From Aplidium turbinatum (Eukaryota; Chordata; Ascidiacea; Aplousobranchia; Polyclinidae), in assembly GCA_918807975.1 (NCBI GenBank), contig OU964919.1:36463824-36527823 (forward strand): 64,000 bases of DNA, in the 5' to 3' direction. The notes beneath the pieces were generated by a model. That model was not told where the DNA came from. It did not search any database and saw only the letters and a list, made by a program, of their open reading frames with translations. Positions 57,048 to 64,000 of this stretch are shown one piece after another. Position 1 is the first letter of the stretch. Each line of letters begins with the position of its first letter. The position numbers and the translations under genes are program-made.

Positions 57048-60000
57048 TTAAAATTTAGTTTGTTCCATATTGTCAGGATCGGCATCATAGCCTAGATTTG
57101 CAGCGCCTGAGGCTCCATTTTTGTCTTCCTCCCCTTTAGCAATCTCCAGAGCTTCTCTTGGCTCGTCCATGCTAGCATATCTTTCTCCACGATGTTGCTT
57201 AAGGTAAGGACCCCAGTCGGAATCGGGATACAATGCCTATTTAAACAAAAAAACAAATTAATTAAAACAATTACTATTGGTTGATTGTGAGAGTCTTTAT
57301 CCTCGGAATTATAAAACCTATTGATGTTTAATCTTGACAGTTTTACACACTTGTAGAGGCTGTGAACTACTGACACAGGCCTGGTCACCGAGTTTAATCA
57401 ACTCCACGTATTCCTCTAAGTGGCGTTGGTTTGATAGAGAAAAATTTCTGCTTGTTGTTGAAATGTTGCCTGTGAAATATTGTATCTACTAGGTGCCTTC
57501 TAAATTGAAGGATGTAGTATAGACTCCAGGCTGGTAGACTAGTCCAGTGCTCTTCCAACTTTTTTGTTATGTTGCACCTTTCAAAATGTTGTGACAAACT
57601 CATGCACCCTATTTACTTAGAAGGCGAAAAACAATACGGGCAACTTTATTGCGTTAGTTTCATACAAACTATAGTGAACATTTTTATCTACTTTCCTATG
57701 ATATATTATGGCTTATATGGGAGAAACTGAAAGCACATCGCATGCTAAGCCTGTTCATTTTTTTTAAATGTGCCACTAGCTGGTGCGCTAATGCCAAAAA
57801 AAATTATCAAGACTTGTTCCGCTTTTATTAATATAGTGTGTCATAAAATGTGTCTTATAAACCATTGCTAAAGATTTATAAGACTTTGTCTGCAAGTTTT
57901 ATGTTATAAAAGTTTTGCTAGTACATTTCAGCTTACCGGGAATAAACCTCCTTTCTGTATGACAGCTACAATCGCGAAAATTGGAATGAACACAATAGCA
58001 AACGCAATGATAAGCCATCCCAATACATTGGCAAAAACAGGATAAGTTGTACCGTCCGAGTATGTCTTGCCGTCGAAGGTTAACAGTGACCAAATCAAAA
58101 TAGCCTGCAATCATAAAGCAAGTTTTTCGAACTCAAAGGCAAATCAGAACTGACTCCAGGCTACTGTGGTGACGTGGAATAGCAAAATTGCTATGACAAC
58201 TATGTCGCGCGAACATTCTCGTGTCATATTGTGTCACAACATTGTATCAGAATGATCAGCCTTAAAGCAAAATTGGTACTTTTATAAACATAATATAAGG
58301 TGAGTTTGTTTTCCAGTGCTGTATCTCTAATGAAACAATAAGCATCAAATATTCTTAATTGCATTGTTAGTCTACTTGCAGCAAGTAAACCACTTAAAAA
58401 GCAAAACATAGCGCCAAGAAAAAACGTAATTTTATGTATTTTTGTTCATAGAAGAATTTAAACATGTTCTCTTTCGAATACGGAACAGAAATAAGTCACT
58501 GGACAAAAGTTTAGCCCAAAGCTGTGCGCTGATAATGATGTCATGTGATCATGATTCCTCAAGAACTACGAAGTAGGCCACTCTAGACAAACCACTGAAA
58601 GGTTTTTTTAAATAAAAGGCCGTTACAAACAATATTAATGGCTCCAGGCTATATACGAACACTATGTCTGTTTCTTCTGCCCACGCTTTTGTTGACTGTC
58701 AACATTCGTAAGAGGTTTTTGGCCTATTTTTGACCGTTTCTATATAAAGTTGTCAAAAGCACAAGGTGCGCTTACAATAAAAGAAGGCTTTTGGGCTTTA
58801 TTTGCTGTAAGCTATTAACTGTATTGGTACGAAAGTAAGGTTGTTAGAATATCCCAATATTGTTGGCAAATACCATGAGAAGAAGAGGAGAGATGAAAAA
58901 CCAACACGCTCTCCAAAATAACCAGAATGCCCAATGTTTCTTCCCGATCATCATTTCAATGTCTTGAATGAATCGATTCCCTCCATAAATGTAGCAAACT
59001 CCAAAGAGCTCCATCACCGCTACAAACAGAAGCCCCCATCCAGCAGCATAATGATCAATTAAATCTACCCAGTAGTTCCCAGTCTGAAAAAACAACATGA
59101 TTATAACTAAATTTTCAAAAACTAAAATACAACACAAGTTTTCAGCCTCATTTATCTCTCCATCCTTGAACCAAATCGAAGAAAAATAAAGTATGATAAA
59201 TACAAAATTGAAGTTTGAATCATTGTTTACTTTCATTTTCCATCATGACAACTTATTGAATAATTATATGTGGGCTTTAAATGTCAACGAAAGCAAAGCG
59301 GAGCTCACTAGACAACTTCTGGCTGTTTAACTTGAATTTCATACTTGAATTCCAAAAGATATTTAGTTTAATTTAAAGAAAATGAAGGAGTCTACCGGTA
59401 AACATCTATAGGATTGGCCAATGATACAAGAGGAGGATCCACGGAGGATACAAAAACTGATAAGCATAAATCAACCAGTGGATAAAAAAATAATAGTAAC
59501 TGCTCAAGTACATGTAGGTCTACACAAAGTGAAAATTACATGACTTTTGACTCTGTAAAGATAATGTCTAAAAAGACAGTGCTAAAAGTTGACAGACAGC
59601 TGGCCAATATTTCGATCTTCCGATCCCTTCAGCATACTAAAATGAAAGTAGAGAGTTGTATTGAAGTTTTGAGTTACTTTTTAATTCGGACTTCAGCGAA
59701 ACGTAATTTTACTGTCAATTAACCACTTTGCACGGGCAAGCGTTGATGGACGCTGTGTGTTTGCGTGCCACAATGCCGGCAAGCGTGAATAGACGCAACT
59801 TTTTGTTGATTAACGTCGGAACAGCGTTTATGGTCGCATAAAGCTTGTATTGCTTGGTTGATTTCCTCAAAGCTTCTGTTATCTATCACAAACAGTTTGC
59901 CTTCAATAAATCAACGTTATGGTGCTGCTTTCTCAGGGAAAAGTAGGTCTGTTTACAAGCAGTTTTGAGAAAAGTCTAGTCAAACTGGTTATTTAACGAG

Positions 60001-63000
60001 TCTTTTTACATTGATTCACGGCCTGGACACATTAAATCCATGTAAAAGAAGCTGATTACTCGATGGCCGTTGAATTGCCGAGCTTACTTCGTTTCACATC
60101 AGTTCACATGCTTTGAACCAAGTTTGAACCCAGACAAGAGTCTAAAAAGCGGGCAAAAATTTGTTTGTTTACAACTAGTTTTATAAAAATTGTTTTACAT
60201 TGATTGAAGGCCTGAATATGTTGAATCTATGTATAAGAGGCTGATTTACTGCTTGAAGTACAAGACCTGCAATAAGTAGTTTCTCATGAGTTTAGAAGCC
60301 TATAGCAAGGCCAAAAAGCCAGCAAAAATCTTTCAAAAAAAGCCGATGGTACGTCACGATGTAAGCGCAAAAGACGATGCAAAGTGCTTAAAAAGTGTGA
60401 TTTTTTTAGTTTAGACGTTTGCTGGCACATCCCTTCATTTTCTTTGAATTTTAACACTTATTTGCACCGCTAGTATTCAATTTCTTATTGATTGTTATGT
60501 CTTAGGTTAGTAATAAACTTCCATCTTTTTCTCAAGTTTTTATTTTTTACAAATTCAAATCATTTCGTAGCACAACTTTTCTCAAAATCATTACGCTTTT
60601 TTAATTGATGGCAAAATTACGTTTCGATGAAGTCTGAATTACAAGTTAAATCAATTCTCATTGGCTTATAAAAATCACCTTTGGAAACTATCATTGCAAA
60701 ACTTAAATACAACTCTCTACTTTCATTTTACTACGCCGCGGAGGATCAAACAACTGGCCACTGTCCGTGGCTAACTTTTAACAATGTTTTTTTTTAAGCA
60801 TTATCTTTAAAGAAACAAAAACAAGAGTCAAAAGCCATGTTGCCTATTTGAGAGCTTGCTCTTATTTTTTTATTTACTTGTATTTATTTTACTCCGAATA
60901 TATTACTGTACAAGTGTTGCAATTGCTAAGCAAAGTTTAAAGCAATAGCGGTTGATTATTATTATTTTGACTTGACAATATCTTGCAGGCAACTCAATCA
61001 CTCTTTAGATTGATTCAATGTCTGCAGACGTTGAATCAATATAAAACGTGATTGATTTGCTGACTGAGTCGGTTATAATGTAAACTCAACAAAATTTAAT
61101 CAAAACTCGCCAGATCGGCAAACGACTAGCGGAAATAGGAAAATATAGATTTAGAAATTAAGCACCAGATGAATGGTATTGTTTAGATTGTTTAGAATAA
61201 CTTACTACATGTCACAATACAAGTGCCACAATAAGGAGTGTTTAAAAATTCTTAGATAATGAAATGCAGCAAAAAAGGGGGTTTGATAAATGGGCAAAAC
61301 TTCAAGAAATATTCCAACTTGTTTACAACTTTGCGTTTTTATAAAACTTTGAGACGAAACGCAGAACTACAGCAAAATGAAAAAGCAATTTGTGTAGACA
61401 ACTTTATAATCCAGGCCTAGCCAACTAGCGGCTGGCGAACCGCATGTGGCTCTTTTCTGATTCCATGCGGCTCTTCCGCACAATAGACTACAACTCTCCT
61501 AAATCGACTAAAAGTCCCACTACCGTAAGTATTGTAACATGTATAGCAATACATGGCTTGTATAAATCTGGTATTTTCATGTTTGTGTGTATCATTTACC
61601 ATAAATTCAGCAAAGCAAAGGTATATGTAAGGAAGAGACAGGATGGTATTACTGTGTGTTCATGTGTATGATGCCAGTGTGGCTCTTTACAGTCTACAAG
61701 TAGAAAATGAAGCTCTTGGCCTCTGACTGGTTGGCCACCCCTGATATAATCATTTTTTAACTAAACCATGTTTCAAACTTACATCAGTGACACAGGAAAG
61801 TCCAAGGAGGAAAAGGACAACCGACAAAAACAGCATCAGCTGCCACCTTCTATGCCGCAATTGGCGGGGAAAGCTATCGATAATCGCCGTGCTGATGGTT
61901 TCCAGAATTGTAAACTGGCTGTCCAAGCCAAGTGTAAACAACATGAGAAAGAACAAAATAGCCCATATCGGAGAAATTGGTAGTTGGGCGATGGCTTCTG
62001 GATACACAATGAAGGCCAAACCGAAACCTGTCAAAGGAGATTTTGAAAAGTGATCAACAACAAAAAATGAAACAAAAACCGCACAGCGCTGTTCATCTGA
62101 CTTAAAGTAGCAATGTTTGTGATAAACACAAGTTCAAACCGGGAATCTTACTAAGCAACTTAAGCCTTTTGCTAAAAGTTTGCAGTACACGTCATGTTGG
62201 ACCGTTGTGAAACTGCACCAACAATTCAAACGCTCTGTTTAGCGTTTTAGTAAAGTCATAGTCAGATAATCGCTACATTAGGGTTACTCATGCTGAGAAA
62301 GAAACACAATAGCTGAAAAAAAAGTGAATAGTTTTCATTAAAAAGCTAATGCTTCTATGACATCATATTTTACTGTAGAAAGGCAATGGAAACGTAAGTC
62401 AACCGCTTTCTTCTCTATCACCTTGCGATGAAACAAATTACAAGAAATGCAGTGATTGCAGCCCATAACAAACCACAGTTCTAGTTGTGTTAGCTGCATT
62501 ATAAACTCTTTATTCAATTCTTATCTTATTTTCCACAAACGGTTGTTCACAAAGTTTTAATGAAATTTTGGGAAAGTGGTGATTTTTTTGAACCATAGAC
62601 AAATAAAACCTAACAACCAGACGGCATTTGACATAATATAATAACATGAAAGTAAACTAAAAATTACAAACGTTTTCGGCCGTACTCATGTTAGCCCTTT
62701 TCAAGTAACTAACTGACTGATGTTCTTCATAAATTAAAATTACAAAACTGGTCTACATACACAAAAATCGAAAAAAAACAAAAAACGCATAGGTATGAAA
62801 CGGCAAGGCAGAGGAGAGACAAAATCACATGACGCTTAATTGCCTTAAGAAAAAAAACACAAAATCAATGACGCAAAATTACGTGAAGACATTTAACAGA
62901 TAGGAGGCGCCTGCGGCAAACAACTGCTTATTGAGGCGAGGATTGCAAGACTTCATGAACAATTTAGGATCAAATTCGGTGAAGCCTTTACGCACGATTC

Positions 63001-63561
63001 TAAAAGACTCCGGGCATGGTTTAGTGTTTGAACAGGTTTGACAATCGAGTATATGATCTTTTTTAATGGCACTTTTTTCTGTTGAGAGTCAGTTAAATCT
63101 AAATGCTCTCTCACTCTTGTGGCCAAATGTCGCGTTAACATAACAATGCACTGTATGTGCAGTTTGCGTCATGTGAACGAGTGAACTTGTACACGACATT
63201 ACTAAAACACTTTACTGTAGGTTTACAAAGCTAGACACCCTAAAAGCAGTTTGAAAATCGCTGTCTCCTGTATTGCTATTTCCGTCTAACACCAGCATTT
63301 AATTTACTTTTCGCCACGCCTAGACTTCTTACTTGATTGGACAACTTCATCCACTGTTTTCCCGAGCTTTAATGCCATGTGTCCTAAGACTGTAAAGATG
63401 GCAAATCCAGCGAAGAGAGAAGTTGCACAGTTGACACTACAAACTATCAGAGCGTCATAAAAGCAATTGTTATTGAATTTGTTGTAGGAGGAAAGAGCGA
63501 TGAGACCTCCCCAAGCAGCGCTGAGAGAGAAAAAAATCTGGGTTGCCGCATCTTTCCAGAC
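57048..63561 (-). CDS. SLC6 sodium-coupled transporter, glycine-transporter-like, 3' part
   Basis: Sodium- and chloride-coupled amino-acid transporter of the plasma membrane, C-terminal half. Minus-strand exons: 63561-63333, 62027-61783, 59083-58874, 58104-57937, 57236-57048, all GT-AG and phase-consistent, about 280 residues. The first visible exon ([29 protein letters not shown]) covers TM6-TM7. The next ([19 protein letters not shown]) covers TM8-TM9 and sodium-site residues. Then come TM10-TM11 ([11 protein letters not shown]), TM12 and the tail ([14 protein letters not shown]). The [18 protein letters not shown]-like and QHRGERY blocks are closest to vertebrate GlyT1/GlyT2 (SLC6A9/SLC6A5), but GLDSQF replaces GlyT's GLDTMF, so the substrate is not certain. 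The N-terminal exons lie beyond 64000. Confidence 0.92.
59948..60335. repeat. Diverged tandem duplication in an SLC6 intron
   Basis: Two units of about 200 bp (from about 59948 and 60166) share GTTTACAA..AGTTTT, TTTTACATTGATT, GGCCTG, GAGGCTGATT and a GCAAAAAT end. Each has a degraded CTGCAG-type palindrome. Confidence 0.6.
61005..61046. repeat. CTGCAG-centred palindrome, near-perfect copy
   Basis: TTAGATTGATTCAATGT, CTGCAG, ACGTTGAATCAATATAAAA. Same family as 33915-33956. Confidence 0.78.
61412..61743. mobile_element. hAT-type MITE, 332 bp, in an SLC6 intron
   Basis: It begins CAGGCCTAGCCAACTAGCGG and ends CTGGTTGGCCACCCCTG. Flanks are ttataatc (61404-61411) and atataatc (61744-61751), seven of eight alike. 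GTGGCTCTT words lie near both ends. Confidence 0.83.
62597..62703. repeat. Dispersed repeat, copy B (SLC6 intron)
   Basis: Partner of 45024-45130 (CAAATAAAACCTAACAACCAG...), in the same orientation. Confidence 0.75.
62875..63180 (-). mobile_element. Penelope-like element fragment, GIY-YIG C-terminus
   Basis: The minus strand reads [16 protein letters not shown], then, after one frame change, [28 protein letters not shown] and [20 protein letters not shown] before a TAA. This is the GIY-YIG endonuclease end of Penelope-like retroelements (CIGMTTRHL..R..EH ... NP.LN.QL...GASFLLNVF). The reverse-transcriptase part is not present. Such elements are the suspected drivers of metazoan retrozymes. 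Confidence 0.72.
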
Positions 63562-64000
63562 CTGCATAGCAAACAAAAGTAGCGTATTAATTCTATGGCA
63601 GTGTCTTGAAAGTCATCTCATTTTGCAGAAATCCAAGCTGGTTTTTAGTGGAAATGCAGAATTGTTGCTTAATGAATAATGGAGATATTTAAAGTAGGTT
63701 TCTGTGAAACGGTTTTAAAAGCAGTTTTTGTGGTTACTGAGGCGAAACTAAACAAACAGAACCTTAGAAAGTCAACAAAATTAACTGCAATATATTCATC
63801 CAGAAAGCTTATAGGTTAGGCTAAAAGGTTTGCTAATTTAAAACCCAACCAAAGCTAACAAGTCTGTGTCAGTGGTGTTCTTGGTCTCTTCAATTAAGAA
63901 CACTGCCAGGGTTTCAGAAATCAATGAATACAACTTTGCGAAATTACAAAAAGTGTGAAATTGATCACGTTTAACTAAAATGGCAAGTTTAATTTTAGCA
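63562..64000. other. SLC6 intron running off the right edge
   Basis: Non-coding on both strands as far as can be seen. The next upstream SLC6 exon (TM5/TM6) should lie beyond the window. Confidence 0.5.

Overview
This is a 64 kb stretch of animal nuclear DNA. Genes have many GT-AG introns, intergenic DNA is AT-rich, and transposon remnants are dense. The genes are a U1-70K splicing factor, a claudin and an SLC6 transporter of the glycine-transporter type. With the mixture of BEL/Pao, piggyBac, pogo, hAT, mariner and Penelope remnants, and recurrent 'tagcctac/taggccta' words, they suggest a marine invertebrate deuterostome, perhaps a tunicate. The species guess is weak; the gene calls are strong.

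Layout. Positions 1 to about 11.19 kb hold a broken BEL/Pao LTR retrotransposon on the minus strand. A 6.8 kb piggyBac element (2668-9498, with TTAA on both sides) sits inside its gag. The SNRNP70 (U1-70K) gene runs on the plus strand from 12263 to 36634. I could place 13 exons, which together give an uninterrupted 502-codon frame. Its 9.2 kb first intron is filled by a nest of elements. A 7.6 kb terminal-inverted-repeat element (9-bp target duplication) contains a pogo-like element (TA). The pogo element contains a 260-bp foldback element (9-bp duplication) and a 3.3 kb hAT element (8-bp duplication). The hAT element contains a tandem hammerhead-ribozyme (retrozyme-like) repeat with an 11-bp duplication. 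Intron 2 holds a mariner-type transposase interrupted twice by other elements.

From 36.6 to 43.5 kb is intergenic DNA with hAT debris. A claudin gene lies on the minus strand (43481-47733). A second claudin-type first exon lies 5.4 kb upstream of its first exon (53119-53405) and ends in the same splice phase, so it may be an alternative first exon. From 57048 to the right edge is the 3' part of a glycine-transporter-like SLC6 gene on the minus strand. Its introns carry a hAT foldback element and a Penelope-like GIY-YIG fragment.

Most notable: three clear type-I hammerhead ribozyme motifs (two in a 334-bp tandem, one solitary); a family of 9-bp-duplication elements, most with telomere-like TTAGGG cores; clusters of U1-complementary GTAAGT words inside introns of the gene for a U1 snRNP protein; and the possible alternative claudin first exon, which would swap the first extracellular loop.
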